The notes under the pieces: generated by a model | Database searches by the model: none | Seen by the model: only the letters and a program-made list of their open reading frames with translations | Told to the model about the DNA's origin: nothing | Shown: positions 53,648 to 64,000 of the stretch, one piece after another | Layout: the number at the start of each line of letters is the position of its first letter | Position numbering within the stretch: the first letter of the stretch is position 1 | DNA from: Sparassis latifolia | Lineage: Eukaryota; Basidiomycota; Agaricomycetes; Polyporales; Sparassidaceae | Direction: 5' to 3' | Assembly (NCBI GenBank): GCA_018466975.1 | Contig: CM031558.1 | Span: 1,550,001 to 1,614,000, forward strand | Length of the DNA stretch: 64,000 nucleotides | Position numbers and translations under genes: made by a program

Positions 53648-56600
53648 ATGCGCATTTCTCCAAGGGAGGAAGCTAAGCTATTGTTGCACCAAGTTGAGTG
53701 ATATCTTTACCGTGACTTCTCACAGCAGTGACCTACCATATTGTTATTAGGCTGGGTTCCTGGCACAGAAACGCCTTGCGCGAGGGCTGCAGCTGAATCT
53801 GACAGAAGCGACTGCTCTTATCGCCTCCCAGCTCCAGGAGCGGATCAGAGATGGCAGACATTCAGTCGCAGAGTTGATGCAACATGGCAAGACGCTACTG
53901 GGCAGGAAGCATGTTCTTCCCGGAGTTCCTATTCTGCTCCATGAGATACAGGTGGAAGGGACGTTTCTGGACGGGTGGGTCTCATCCCAGCGACTCGTCT
54001 AATCTGCTCATGAGCGTCGCTCAGCGTATTCCTGGTGACCGTCCACGAGCCCATCTGCACGGATTCTGGAGACCTTTCAGCTGCACTGTACGGTTCCTTT
54101 CTTCCAGTTCCACAGGACGATGCGTTCCCGTCCATTGATCCATCCGAGTATGCTCGTGACAAGGCGCCTGGAGCGGTTGTCCTCAAGAAAGACCCTATCA
54201 TCATCAATAGGAAGCGCGACAGAGTACGGCTTCGGGTGACGAACAACGGCGACCGTCCCATACAAGTCGGTATCCAATATATTATGCGAGGTTCGTGCCA
54301 GAATGCGAATGACCCTGTGTTTTTAGATTGGCTCCCATTATCATTTTATCGAGACCAACCGTGCTCTATCATTTGACCGAGGCAAGGCTTATGGCAAGCG
54401 TCTTGACATAGCGGCAGGCACCGCTGTCCGCTTTGAGCCCGGTGACACGAAGACGGTCACACTTTGCGCAATAGCGGGTAACAGGGTCATATCGGGCGGG
54501 AATCGTCTTGCAAGCGGCGTCGTTGATCCTACTAGAACTGAAGAGATAGTAAGAAACTTAGTGCAGAAAGGATTCGGACATGTGCCGGAGCCAGGCGCAC
54601 TCGAGGTGACGGTGGATACGAACATGACCAGAGAGGCTTATGCCTCCATGTTCGGACCTACCGTTGGTGATAAAGTAAGACTCGGAGATACTGCCCTCTG
54701 GATTGAGGTTGAACGGGACGAGGTATTGACTTTGCACTTCATAAACTTATTGATTCTAACGCATTCGATTTAGACATTCTACGGAGATGAAGTCAAGTTT
54801 GGCGGAGGTAGGGAATAATGCCGAACTTCAGCGATTTAGACTCATCCGTTAATCATAGGCAAAACGATCCGTGAAGGCATGGGGCAATCGACCGATCGTT
54901 CCGCCGCATATTCTCTGGACCTTGTCATTACCAACGCTCTCATAGTGGATTGGACGGGCATTTACAAGGTAATCTATCATGTAAAATGGCAGTAGAAAAT
55001 ACGTTGACATTTTTTCCAGGCTGACATCGGTGTCAGGAATGGTGTCATAGTCGGCATCGGGAAGGCTGGAAATCCCGACGTCATGGCAGGCGTCCACCAA
55101 AACCTCGTCATCGGATCGTCGACCGAGGTCATCGCAGGCGAAAAGTTAATCGTCACTGCCGGCGCCATCGACGCTCACATACACTACATCTGTCCACAGC
55201 AAGTGACTGAAGCGCTCGCTTCGGGTGTCACCACTATGATCGGCGGAGGTACAGGCCCGAGCTCTGGCACGAATGCAACTACCTGTACGCCCAGTCCGTT
55301 CTACATGAGACAGATGCTTGCAGCGACGGACGGAATGCCGATGAATTTTGCGTTCACGGGCAAGGGGAACGACTCGGGACCGACCGCGCTTGAGGAGGTG
55401 GTCAAGGCTGGTGCCGCTGGTCTGAAGTTGCATGAAGATTGGGGCTCGACGCCTTCGGCGATCATGAACTGCTTGGACGTCGGTGATAAATACGACGTGC
55501 AGGTCGGCATGCTATCAACCCGTTCCGCGACGCCACTGGCTGATTTTCATGCATTAGGTCAACATTCATACAGATACACTCAACGAAAGTGGATTTGTCG
55601 AAAGTGAGCACGTTCTCATGCTCGTGTTTTTTTTGGTCCTGACAAAGAATAATAAGGTACAATCGCTGCTTTTGGGAACCGCACCATCCATACCTACCAT
55701 ACAGAGGGAGCTGGTAAAGACTCCTTATGCAACATGCCTTCGTTATCTTATCGGACTCACAGGTGGTGGACACGCTCCTGATATCATCGTCGTTTGTGGG
55801 CTGGACAACGTGCTTCCTTCATCAACGAATCCCACACGACCTTACACCAAGAACACGCTGGATGAGCATTTAGACGTGAGCGTGCCACCGCCTGATCTCT
55901 TATTCTTCATCTGAGCTTTTTTCACAGATGCTCATGGTTTGCCACCACCTGGACAGATCAATACCCGAAGACTTGGCGTTCGCCGAGTCACGTATCCGAG
56001 CAGAGACGGTGGCAGCCGAAGACGTCCTGCACGACACCGGTGCGATCTCCATGATCAGCTCTGACTCGCAGGCGATGGGGCGTGTGGGCGAGGTCATCAC
56101 CCGGACGTGGCGGACCGCCAGCAAGATGCGGGAATGCAGAGGTCCGCTGACGCTTCTGGGCGACGAGGAGGGTCGGGACAACTCCCGTGTTAAGCGCTAC
56201 ATCTCTAAGTACACAATCAATCCGTGAGTCGTGTCTCCTTTTATTGTCGTGGGATAGCGCTGGTGCTCACACGACGAGTCAGAGCGATCACACATGGGAT
56301 CGGCCACCTGGTGGGGCAGGTCGCTGTGGGGGCGCTCGCGGACCTTGTGCTGTGGAAGCCGGAAAACTTCGGGTCCAAGCCGGAAATGGTGCTCAAGTCT
56401 GGGGTCATCGCCTGGGCGCAGGTAAGCGTATTCCGTGCGACTGACCAGACAGGCGAGCGCTGACTCTGCCACGCAGATGGGCGATGCAAACGCGTCTATC
56501 CCTACGGTCCAGCCGTTCATCGGACGACCGATGTGGGGCTCGTACCCTGCATCCGCAGCGCTTAATTCCATCTCCTTCGTCTCGGAGATTTCAGTCACGT

Positions 56601-56809
56601 CTGGTGTCATCGCATCCTATGGCCTGTCGAAGCGCGCCGAGGCGGTGAAGAATTGCCGTAACGTCACAAAGAAAGATATGAAATGGAACTTCGCCACGCC
56701 GGTTATGAAGGTCGACCCCGAGAGCTACGATGTCCACGCGGACGGTGTCCTCGCCGACGTCCCGCCCGCGGAACGCCTTCCTCTTGCGAGGGCGTACAAC
56801 ATATTTTGA
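53648..56809 (+). CDS. URE1: Urease (nickel metalloenzyme)
   Basis: Hydrolyses urea to ammonia and carbamate in the cytosol; requires nickel and accessory proteins not present in this window. Thirteen exons give 838 residues, matching the one-chain fungal/plant form that fuses gamma, beta and alpha parts. Gamma: [39 protein letters not shown]. Beta: [20 protein letters not shown]. Alpha: [20 protein letters not shown], nickel ligands in [15 protein letters not shown], the carbamylated Lys in [29 protein letters not shown], and the mobile-flap His in [15 protein letters not shown]. It ends RAYNIF. All introns restore the frame and no catalytic residue is missing. The start is the ATG in front of the conserved gamma N terminus. 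Confidence 0.97.
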
Positions 56810-56987
56810 GGGTGAAGATTCGCTGTGTGACTGAGGGCTGTATGAACACAAGTAAGATGTATTACTATGACTCCCAATCTATGAGACACCGGTGCTCTTT
56901 GGACGACCTACATCCATGAATACTTCGCGGGTACATCTAGCGGTAATTCATGACGTCCATGTAGCATCATGACGTAGTCGGCCGTGC
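56810..56987. other. 3' flank of urease
   Basis: No gene; probable 3' UTR. Confidence 0.4.
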
Positions 56988-57374
56988 TCACGTATGCCGC
57001 AATATATGCATAGAAATGCAAGTACCTGAATCAGTGAGGCTTCGCCAAGTTATTGCCTTGACAGCCATCGTTGGTAAGTATATTGGAGTTGTCACACGGT
57101 GCAGCGCCTCCATACACAGACAATGACACTTCCTCCGACCATTGTTGTTCATGGTCCGCTTGTATGCATGACTATGTCTTATGCTGCGGCCATCGTTTGG
57201 GATGCAGCGTGGAGGAATAGTATGCTCCCGTGCATTCAGAGGGGAAGGAATGTCACCTGGAGGATATTCATGCTGCCAGCTGCAGGGCTCCCTCATTTCA
57301 CTGGACCAATCGCCCCCGCGGTCGCGGCCACTCCCATCGTCGTCATCGTCGTCGGAGTAGTCGCCCAAAGGCAA
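56988..57374 (-). pseudogene. Fragment related to the 57877-58959 protein
   Basis: A 128-codon minus frame beginning LPLGDYSDDDDDDGSG with PPGDIPSPLNAREHTIPPRC and PNDGRSIRHSHAYKR. It parallels DVDVGDGSSEIGE, PRGYIPSPLNPWKHVFPHC and PDGSRSPRKNSIVKR in the neighbouring gene, so the two share an origin. No start or upstream part corresponding to the first 250 residues of the neighbour is seen; likely a truncated copy. Confidence 0.4.
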
Positions 57375-57876
57375 GTTTAGATACTCTGCTTGAAACCTTC
57401 GTGCCTCAGTATGTCCGTATTACGCTCTGACCGCTTTCTATATGCATCGCATTTACTATCTAGAAGTACCACAATTTTGTTATCCCAATTGGATTACTGT
57501 AGTTCTCTTCATGGCGGTAGACATGAAAGCGAGGTATGTAGCCTCCGCAAGTAGTGGACACTCTGCTTCAGGACATCCGTGTCCTACGAGGGACAACTTG
57601 CGGTGAACCCTACTCTGATGTCGCTGGAACGTAAGTTCTGCTCCATGCTTAACTACAACGAGCTGAGTACCATGATCATGCGCAACTAGTGACTCATGAT
57701 CCGTCCTTCGGAGGCAGCTTGCAACATCCTTACATACAGCCACGTCGACAGACGTAGATCCTCGGTCCTTTGTTGCATCCGTTCAGAATCATAGTGACCA
57801 AAGATGATCTATGTAAAGCATTTAGGTTGCCCTCGATGCGGAGCAACAGTGTATGAGTACGGTCCACTTGTGACAT

Positions 57877-58959
57877 CTACAAAATGTCGTAACATAGTCG
57901 GCTGTTGCTTCTTCGACAGCCACTTTTGGGAAACCTGGATCGAAAGAGAATCTGGATCAGGGGAGGTTCGTGATCAAACTTGGAACCCTTAGGGCTATAT
58001 TTGCTGCTGGAGTCATCAGCACTCCGACTGCTTGCATAAGTGATAGAGACTAACCTCTTCACAATACTGTTCTTGCGCGGGCTACGACTACCATCAGGAG
58101 TGCAGTGAGGAAAGACATGCTTCCATGGGTTAAGAGGAGAAGGAATATAACCCCGAGGAAATAGACACGGCTGGGACTCGCCAATTTCGCTTGACCCATC
58201 ACCAACATCGACATCGTCCATCTCGAAAACCTCAACAACGGATACAACCACAGGAGTCTGAGTATTTTCGGCTTTTGCGCATGTCTGGCGAAGAGTTGCA
58301 TATGGACTAAACTTCCGAAATTCGGTGCCAGTAACATAAGAGGGCTTGACCTGAGGAACATCCTGCTTTCTGCGTTCATACCCGATCGGAAGAGGAGGGC
58401 TCCGGGATATACTCAGTCGTTTGGTCTCTTTACAAAGATCCTTCCCGGCTCCCGTCACCAGGCTAGCAAGCCAACGAGCCTTCGGCTGGGAACCCTTGAC
58501 GCCATTCATGCGGTTACCGGGGACCGACCGCCGACTAGGACAGACGCGAGATTTGGAAATCTGAGAGTCCCGGAAAGGATAATACTTTGTCGGTGATGGT
58601 AGCGATGGATCACCAGGGAAAGTTTGGTCAAACGAAGCTGCAAGGCTGCCACGAGACCTGAAACCTGTAAATGAAACAATGGGGTGATCGAAACCGAGAG
58701 AAAAATCCCTTCCAAAGGAGCCACCCGTCGCACAGATGCATTCTCGCCCATCGCGAGAAGCAGCCGCTTTGGTGGTACGGACTGAGCTCCAACTGGGAGT
58801 TAAGTTTTCCCCTTGAAGTGACGACTCACCCGGGTAACAATTGACCCCCCGTAGCTGAAGTGACTTTCGTGCACTGACTAGATAATCCGATGGCGATACG
58901 GTATTTCCTACTGCTGTGGACGAAGAACCAGCGGAGTAAGCGGTGGTGTGTTCGGGCAT
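57877..58959 (-). CDS. Hypothetical protein, 360 residues
   Basis: Single open frame from an ATG at 58959. Composition is Ser/Arg/Pro-rich and largely disordered (SAGSSSTAVGNTVSPSDYL, RSVPGNRMNGVKGSQPKAR). A central hydrophobic/acidic stretch reads QTPVVVSVVEVFEMDDVDV, then the repeated PRGYIPSPLN motif. No domain recognised. Such a long frame is unlikely by chance, but introns or another start are possible; a related fragment lies at 56988-57374. Confidence 0.5.
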   Translation of the reverse strand: MPEHTTAYSAGSSSTAVGNTVSPSDYLVSARKSLQLRGVNCYPGESSLQGENLTPSWSSVRTTKAAASRDGRECICATGGSFGRDFSLGFDHPIVSFTGFRSRGSLAASFDQTFPGDPSLPSPTKYYPFRDSQISKSRVCPSRRSVPGNRMNGVKGSQPKARWLASLVTGAGKDLCKETKRLSISRSPPLPIGYERRKQDVPQVKPSYVTGTEFRKFSPYATLRQTCAKAENTQTPVVVSVVEVFEMDDVDVGDGSSEIGESQPCLFPRGYIPSPLNPWKHVFPHCTPDGSRSPRKNSIVKRLVSITYASSRSADDSSSKYSPKGSKFDHEPPLIQILFRSRFPKSGCRRSNSRLCYDIL

Positions 58960-59852
58960 GGTGCTGAGTGAGAGAAAAGTGGTGCACGTACGCTATTTAT
59001 CCAACCGCCAAGAGTGTGGCCATAACACGGTGTGCTCTGTTACAAAGGGACAATAAAACCTGCTTGAAACGGAAGCAGATGAGTCGGAATCCGTCACTGA
59101 ACCGAGATCGCTCAATCCGGTAATTTCCGCTTGAAGCCGTTGAATCACACGACGGGCAATGGCCTCGGAAAACCTATCAATGGAGGTGGATTGCAGAGAT
59201 GCAATTGTCTTAATAAACATCAACTGTCCATCGCACTGCACCGGTGGACAAAAGATTAACTGCAATAACTTGTCACTCGGAGGACAGTTGGCATCCTCCG
59301 ATCACCTTTCATGTATGGCAACTAGTAGCCTGTGACGCTGGCGTCTCAGGCCGAACATATCCTGTTGTCGGAAAAACTATCTGTCGAGTGCACACCAAGA
59401 AGCTCAGAAAGGTGCTTTTAAGACAATTCCATCTCTGCTATCTGCCTGTTGCGGCTGGTGATGAGCCACCATTGCCTGTCGTGTCAACCGCCACGATGCC
59501 AGAACCCACCTGCAGCCATAGCTCCCAATGATGTGCAGGCTCGGTGCGGCAGAATGAGGCAATGTTGGTGTCTCTCAGCGAGTCCACCAATGGAAACTTC
59601 CAAGACATGCAGTCTCAGTTCGACGCGCTGAGGAACAAAGTGAGGCTCACCAATGCAGAAAAACGTGCTACGGAGAGAGTTAGCTGCGCAGGAACGTCAT
59701 AGACTCTTTTGTACGGCCATCACAATACGGACGTTACCTAAAGGTCCATGCACGACTTGCAGGATGAAGGAGATAACAACGAAGGTTAAACATGACCTCA
59801 AGATGTTAGCGCGTCCTCACCATTCTTTATATTCGCCGCCATGTTAATTTCA
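58960..59852. other. Spacer, no supported gene
   Basis: A 90-codon minus frame (58993-59265) with a TTAT box just upstream of 58959 may be chance. Otherwise nothing. Confidence 0.35.
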
Positions 59853-60075
59853 CATCAGGAAAACCCCACTTTTCCTTAAGAGGACACTTATATAACTTAA
59901 ATGGACTTATGGTCCTTATTTAAGGAAATAAGGACAAAAAGGGCCTAAGGCATATTCCCTGAGTGTCTGAAATTCGACTTATTGAGACTTATTTCAACAC
60001 TTATGGACTTAAATAAGGGTTGTCGGACCCAAAAGTTTAAATAGGTCCCTAAGAAAAAGTTGGGTTTTCCTGATG
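59853..60075. mobile_element. 223-bp AT-rich MITE
   Basis: Inverted ends CATCAGGAAAACCC at 59853 and its complement ending at 60075, about 25 bp with few mismatches. The interior is rich in ttaaataagg and ccttattt motifs and has no frame. Target duplication is ambiguous (CA or AT). Confidence 0.7.
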
Positions 60076-60287
60076 CATTGTCCAGGACGGGCGGTTTCAG
60101 AGTTCGTGGCTGTCATTGGTACGTACGTAGGGTCTGATTACCCATTTAACATCATTTTCCTCAACAATATGCTACCTAGTATTAAGTGATGAGCAGGGGG
60201 GCCTCACTGGCAGCAATGTAGAGGATCGCCTGAACATGTCGTCGTATGTGCTCTTGCAGACAATAATCTGTCATGCTAATGCTTCTC
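60076..60287. other. Spacer, no gene
   Basis: No gene; ends in TTCTC (60283-60287), the left target copy of the next element. Confidence 0.4.
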
Positions 60288-60484
60288 TGTTGGAGGTGCG
60301 GATTAGCAATCCGGCATCTACGGAAAGGTCCGTAGGGTTAGGATTAGTAAGGACAATGTCTCGAGAACAGTCTGGTAGTTTCTAGTCTTTTAGTTTACAG
60401 TATATAAGGAGCTCAACAGGCTTCTATGTAGTTAAGCCAATTTCTATCCTCTTCCACTCGTAGCCCGAGGCGCAGTTGCTTACA
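60288..60484 (+). repeat. 5' LTR of the TR-GAG element
   Basis: 197 bp, contains TATATAAGG at about 60402, likely the core promoter. Confidence 0.9.
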
Positions 60485-60496
60485 GGTTATGAGCCC
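60485..60496 (+). promoter_or_regulatory. Primer-binding site for half tRNA-iMet
   Basis: GGTTATGAGCCC is complementary to the anticodon stem-loop region of initiator tRNA-Met (GGGCTCATAACC), not to its 3' end. This half-tRNA priming is known from Drosophila copia and yeast Ty5. Confidence 0.75.
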
Positions 60497-60561
60497 CGCG
60501 CTCACACTAGTTCATATCTAATCTCTCCCTCATATCTTATCACTCGATCTTATCATGCGAG

Positions 60562-61344
60562 ATGGCATCGCTAAATCCCCATGTCAAGCTCCCGACCCTC
60601 ACGGGAGATAATTACTATGACTGGAAATTTGCAGTTTCCATGGTCATGCGGCACAACGCGTGCTGGGACGTTGTGAGTGGAAAGGTGTCGAAGCCTGCTG
60701 AAGACAAGTTGGGAGACTGGCCGAAGAAAGCGGAAGATGGACTCACACTGATCGGGCTCACAGTCGATCCGAGCCAGTACGGCTACATTCGTGATTGCGC
60801 GGATGGACCGGCGGCATGGAAAGCATTGGCAGCAGTCTACGAGAAAAATAGCCACACGAACCGAATCGCCCTCAAGCGTCAATTCTACAATTTCGTGCAT
60901 GATCCCAAGTGTCCGATCCGGGATTACATCAGCGGCATTACCGATTTGGCAGCGAAGTTGAAGGGCATTGGAGTTGCGCTCGAAGACGAAGATGTTACTG
61001 ATGTCCTTATATTCAATCTACATGAAGACTACTCTAATATCGCGGGCACACTCACAGCCACCAAGGGTGATCTGAAGATAGCAGATGTGACAGGTGCTCT
61101 AGTCGACGAAGAAGGACGACGCAGAGGATTGCCTAAAGCGGACGATGAAAAAGAAGTCGAGAATATGGCATTATTCGCGCAGAAAGAATGTGACAATCGA
61201 AATCGTAACGCGGAATGTTACAATTGCAGAAAGCGTGGTCACATTGCTCGTGATTGTCACTTACCGGGCAGGTACAACGAAAAGAATTTGGCAAAGGCCG
61301 AGAAGGCGTCGGTTGCCTTTGATTTGCGAGACGTTGCATTTTGA
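60562..61344 (+). CDS. Copia-type Gag with CCHC knuckle
   Basis: 260-residue intact frame from ATG at 60562. UBN2/Gag-pre domain: KLPTLTGDNYYDWKFAVSMV, RHNACWDVVSGKV, AWKALAAVYEKNSHTNRIAL, YNFVHDPKCPIRDYISGI. A nucleocapsid knuckle follows at ECYNCRKRGHIARDC (CX2CX4HX4C, all ligands present). It ends in ASVAFDLRDVAF without protease sequence. Confidence 0.9.
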   Translation: MASLNPHVKLPTLTGDNYYDWKFAVSMVMRHNACWDVVSGKVSKPAEDKLGDWPKKAEDGLTLIGLTVDPSQYGYIRDCADGPAAWKALAAVYEKNSHTNRIALKRQFYNFVHDPKCPIRDYISGITDLAAKLKGIGVALEDEDVTDVLIFNLHEDYSNIAGTLTATKGDLKIADVTGALVDEEGRRRGLPKADDEKEVENMALFAQKECDNRNRNAECYNCRKRGHIARDCHLPGRYNEKNLAKAEKASVAFDLRDVAF

Positions 61345-61545
61345 AGGGTTAGGGTTACCGTGGGAATCAAGGGAGGTACCTTGGGAATGAAGCATTGGCT
61401 CTGCTGTCGTGGTCGAAGAATCTGGCGAGATGGTAGCAGGAGGCTCTCTTATCATGAGCATAGGGCTCTCACAGCATATAGCGAGGTACAGGATTTCCAA
61501 GTATGGATAGCCGATGAATTTTGGAGATGCCGAATTGAGGGGGTG

Positions 61546-61753
61546 TGTTGGAGGTGCGGATTAGCAATCCGGCATCTACGGAAAGGTCCGGGAAAGGTCC
61601 GTAGGGTTAGGATTAGTAAGGACAATGTCTCGAGAACAGTCTGGTAGTTTCTAGTCTTTTAGTTTACAGTATATAAGGAGCTCAACAGGCTTCTATGTAG
61701 TTAAGCCAATTTCTATCCTCTTCCACTCGTAGCCCGAGGCGCAGTTGCTTACA
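61546..61753 (+). repeat. 3' LTR of the TR-GAG element
   Basis: 208 bp; matches the left LTR apart from the 11-bp tandem duplication near 61587. Confidence 0.9.
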
Positions 61754-62765
61754 TTCTCAGGTGCACCTCGTCTTCGTTGTCATAAGAATCTTCTAATGCC
61801 AGCCTTGCCCCAAGCTCTTAGAGTCCTCTTACGTCGGAGAACTCGAAGGACAGTGAGGGCACGTTCGGCCAACGTCGCCACATTGCATGATAGATGTGCA
61901 TTCCCACCCATCCCTCTTTCCTTGCTCATTTTGCTGTGCAGGCAGTAAGTGTACTGCTTTTGACCTGCTCTATCACCCTATGCATATGGACCCTACTTAT
62001 CAAACCTGGAACCTCAAACCACCGAAATATTATTATCACTCCTCATTTTGGTTGTCTCCATTTCAATGGTGTGGGCATAATACTGATACATGATTAAGGT
62101 ATGTCTCCTTGCATAACATGTCATCAATAGGCAAAATATGATCAAACTCAAATCTAGGGAAGACTACATCTGCTTGTCGTACGTGATCACAGATCAGCTG
62201 CCACTACTACGGCCTTGCTGCGGTGATGCTCACTTGGTCTACCCATCAGGACGATTTATTGACCAGTTGCATCGGGGAATTCGCCTGGATCTTGTTTGAG
62301 CTTGCAGCGCTGACAAGCGTGACCAAGTGTGATGCGAGTTTGTAACCGCGTGTAAGAGCTTACAATCGACGTGTCGTGCTGGTACACATCTTGTGGGTCT
62401 TCGTCGCTATGGTATAACTATGCCCAGAGCATGCGCACAGGCCATTGCTGTTCTGTTTCGATCTTCGGAGCTACTCTGCATTCTACACGTCTTGTAACAC
62501 CTTCCCGGCCGCAGCCCAGCTTGATGTTCGGCTTGCAACGTCTTGTCAGAGTGTTCCCACCTTGACTCCTCTGGACAAGAGATAGCTGATAATGCGACGC
62601 GCCGTGCCTTTCCCCTATGCCCTATCATAGCTATCATACGAGTTCCTGCTACTGGCCCTAAAGTGATCGGTACGCATATGAGCGTATGAGACGCAACGGG
62701 GAACGGCCGAAGCCGTAGAAGCGCAGCGGTACGACTGGGTGAGGGACGAGACCGGAGAGCGGAGC
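61754..62765. other. Unassigned sequence
   Basis: No gene or further element recognised. Short frames only. Confidence 0.35.
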
Positions 62766-63089
62766 TGCAGTGACACGCGGGTCAGCGGAATGCTCCAGGT
62801 GTAAGACTCTGTATTCATACCTGCAGTGACATGCGGGTCACTGCACGGATTTGTAAGTAATCAGTGGGATACATGAGAAGACGAAGACGTACGCGGAATG
62901 CTCCAGGTGTAAGACTCTGGAGCATTCTCTACTTCATACACAGTATAAGTATTCTAGGTGATCTTGTCTCGTAATCTTGAGAGACAAGACATTCGATGAG
63001 TTAACAAAAGAGACAATTAACACAAGAGAAATAAGACCATGCACGTATTATAAACGCACCGTACAATAACCCGATCTCAGATTGCGACA
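62766..63089 (-). repeat. Probable 3' LTR of the second copia element
   Basis: Starts on the minus strand with TGTCGCAATCTG at 63089, preceded by a purine tract GAAGGGGAG. The distal border is unclear. Two copies of a 26-base unit around cggaatgctccaggtgtaag (about 62786 and 62892) lie inside. Confidence 0.5.
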
Positions 63090-63096
63090 CTCCCCT

Positions 63097-63971
63097 TCAA
63101 ACCTTCGCAAGTCCCATCGACGACGCGAAGTGTTTGCACTTCATTGATGGCAGCGCTTTCGTCAGGATGTCCGCTGTCATGTCCTCCATTGGACAGTACG
63201 ACAGCGAGACCTTGCCTTCAGCAATGGCATAGCGAATAAAATGAAATCGTATGTCGATGTGCTTTGTTCGTGCATGGAAGCGGTCATCCTTTGCAAGTGC
63301 GATAGCTGACTGATTGTCGGAACGGAGAGGAAGAGACTGTTCAGGTTCACCAAAGAGTTCCTTGATGAACGAGCGAAGCCAGATGGCTTCCTTGCTTGCG
63401 TGCGTCAATGCGACGTATTCAGCCTCAGTCGTTGAGAGAGTGACGAGGCCCTGGCGCTTCGAGGACCATGAGACGGCGCCGCCGTTGAGCATAAACACGT
63501 AGCCCGAGATAGCGCAGCGCCCTTCCGTGCTCATGCCGTCAGCATCGGAGTAGCCTACAATATCGTTATCCTCCGAGCCACCGAGCACAAGCCAGACATC
63601 TGCTGTCCCTTTGAGGTACTGGTAGACGCGCTTCAAGGCATTCCAGTGCGCGATGCCAGGATTGTGACCGAATTGCGTGAGTTATCCAACAGCAAAAGTG
63701 ATGTCAGGACGAGTGGCGACAGAGACATACTGTAGTGCTCCCAATGCCTCGAGATAAGGCTTGTCTCGCATAGCGGCATATTCGGCAGTGGAGACAGGAC
63801 ACTGGTCGATGGAGAGCTTGACGTGAGGATCCATAGGCTGGGAGAGAGACTTCGCATCCGAGAACCCATAGCGTGCAACGATCGACTCGATGTATGCGCG
63901 CTGCGAGAGCGCGATCGTGTGCTTCTCGAGGTTGCGCTGGACTTCAATGCCGAGGAGCCAGTGCAGCTCAC
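63097..63971 (-). pseudogene. Copia pol 3' end: RT end and RNase H
   Basis: Minus-strand end of Ty1/copia pol. From 63971 the RT end reads LHWLLGIEVQRNLEKHTIAL and PYLEALGALQYVSVATRPDI, then an in-frame TAA at 63682-63684, then RNase H: RVYQYLKGTADVWLVLGG, YSDADGMSTEGRCAISGYVF, TLSTTEAEYVALTHASKEAI, ALAKDDRFHARTKHIDIRFH, stop at 63097. The element continues beyond the window, and the one stop makes this copy defective as read. Confidence 0.85.
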
Positions 63972-64000
63972 CGTTGTCCGTGATTTCGAGTTCGGACTTG

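Larger units (their letters stand above)
60288..61753 (+). mobile_element. Gag-only copia-type element (TR-GAG), 1,466 bp
   Basis: LTRs at 60288-60484 (197 bp) and 61546-61753 (208 bp), TG...CA ends, flanked by TTCTC (60283-60287 and 61754-61758). Between them lies only a gag gene; no pol. A primer site GGTTATGAGCCC lies right after the left LTR and GAGGGGGTG right before the right one. The LTRs are identical except for an 11-bp duplication (ggaaaggtccg), so insertion is recent. It would need enzymes from another copia element. Each LTR has a TATATAAGG box. Confidence 0.9.

Overview
The window looks like nuclear DNA of a basidiomycete fungus, most likely an Agaricomycete and possibly a polypore. 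Genes are small and closely packed on both strands. Most are split by many 45-60 nt GT-AG introns with short exons. Proteins include a polyporopepsin-type aspartic protease, a DUF6593-like protein, a nickel urease and a LAMMER kinase, and there are chromodomain Ty3/gypsy and Ty1/copia elements. Because exons are short, several genes (RPB5, IRC22, the complex I subunit, the DUF6593-like gene) can only be read by splicing by eye. All functional calls rest on recognised motifs, not on database searches.

Layout. 1-3650: no supported gene. 3651-23677: dense housekeeping block: RPB5 (-) divergent from SWD2 (+), IRC22/TRAP-alpha (+), an NDUFB10-like complex I subunit (-), a peroxisomal-type enoyl-CoA isomerase (+), a secreted aspartic protease (+), a 332-bp MITE, a LAMMER kinase (-) divergent from a PHD-MYST acetyltransferase (+), and an acetyltransferase/ankyrin-like protein (+). 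24787-28730: three diverged copies of a small coiled-coil gene, the first broken. 29594-36495: DUF6593-like (-), GFA/CENP-V-like (-), DUF1295 membrane protein (+), tRNA-Ala(UGC) with intron (-), thioredoxin-like protein (+). 37600-38752: a 909-bp near-perfect palindrome nested in the remains of a TA-type DNA element.

40031-49026: a candidate poly-glutamine gene split in an exon by an 8-kb Ty3/gypsy chromovirus (40859-48847, minus strand, 641-bp LTRs, 5-bp target duplication). The element has a GGGTTTT slip site at the gag/pol junction, two in-frame TGA codons in pol, and extra open frames after pol: two short membrane peptides and a zinc-knuckle protein. 49573-56809: a broken hypothetical gene, a small Cys/His-rich protein, a Ser/Pro-rich protein and a complete 13-exon urease. 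56988-58959: two related hypothetical frames. 59853-63971: a small MITE, a gag-only copia-type element with nearly identical LTRs and a half-tRNA-iMet primer site, and the 3' end of a second copia element running off the window.

The core genes serve general functions: transcription (RPB5), histone methylation and acetylation (Swd2, MYST protein), ER translocation, respiration, beta-oxidation and nitrogen release from urea. They do not form one pathway. The most unusual material is the transposon part (extra ORFs, nested palindrome, split gene) and splicing extremes (7-, 10- and 21-nt exons, introns of about 32 nt, GC-AG introns).
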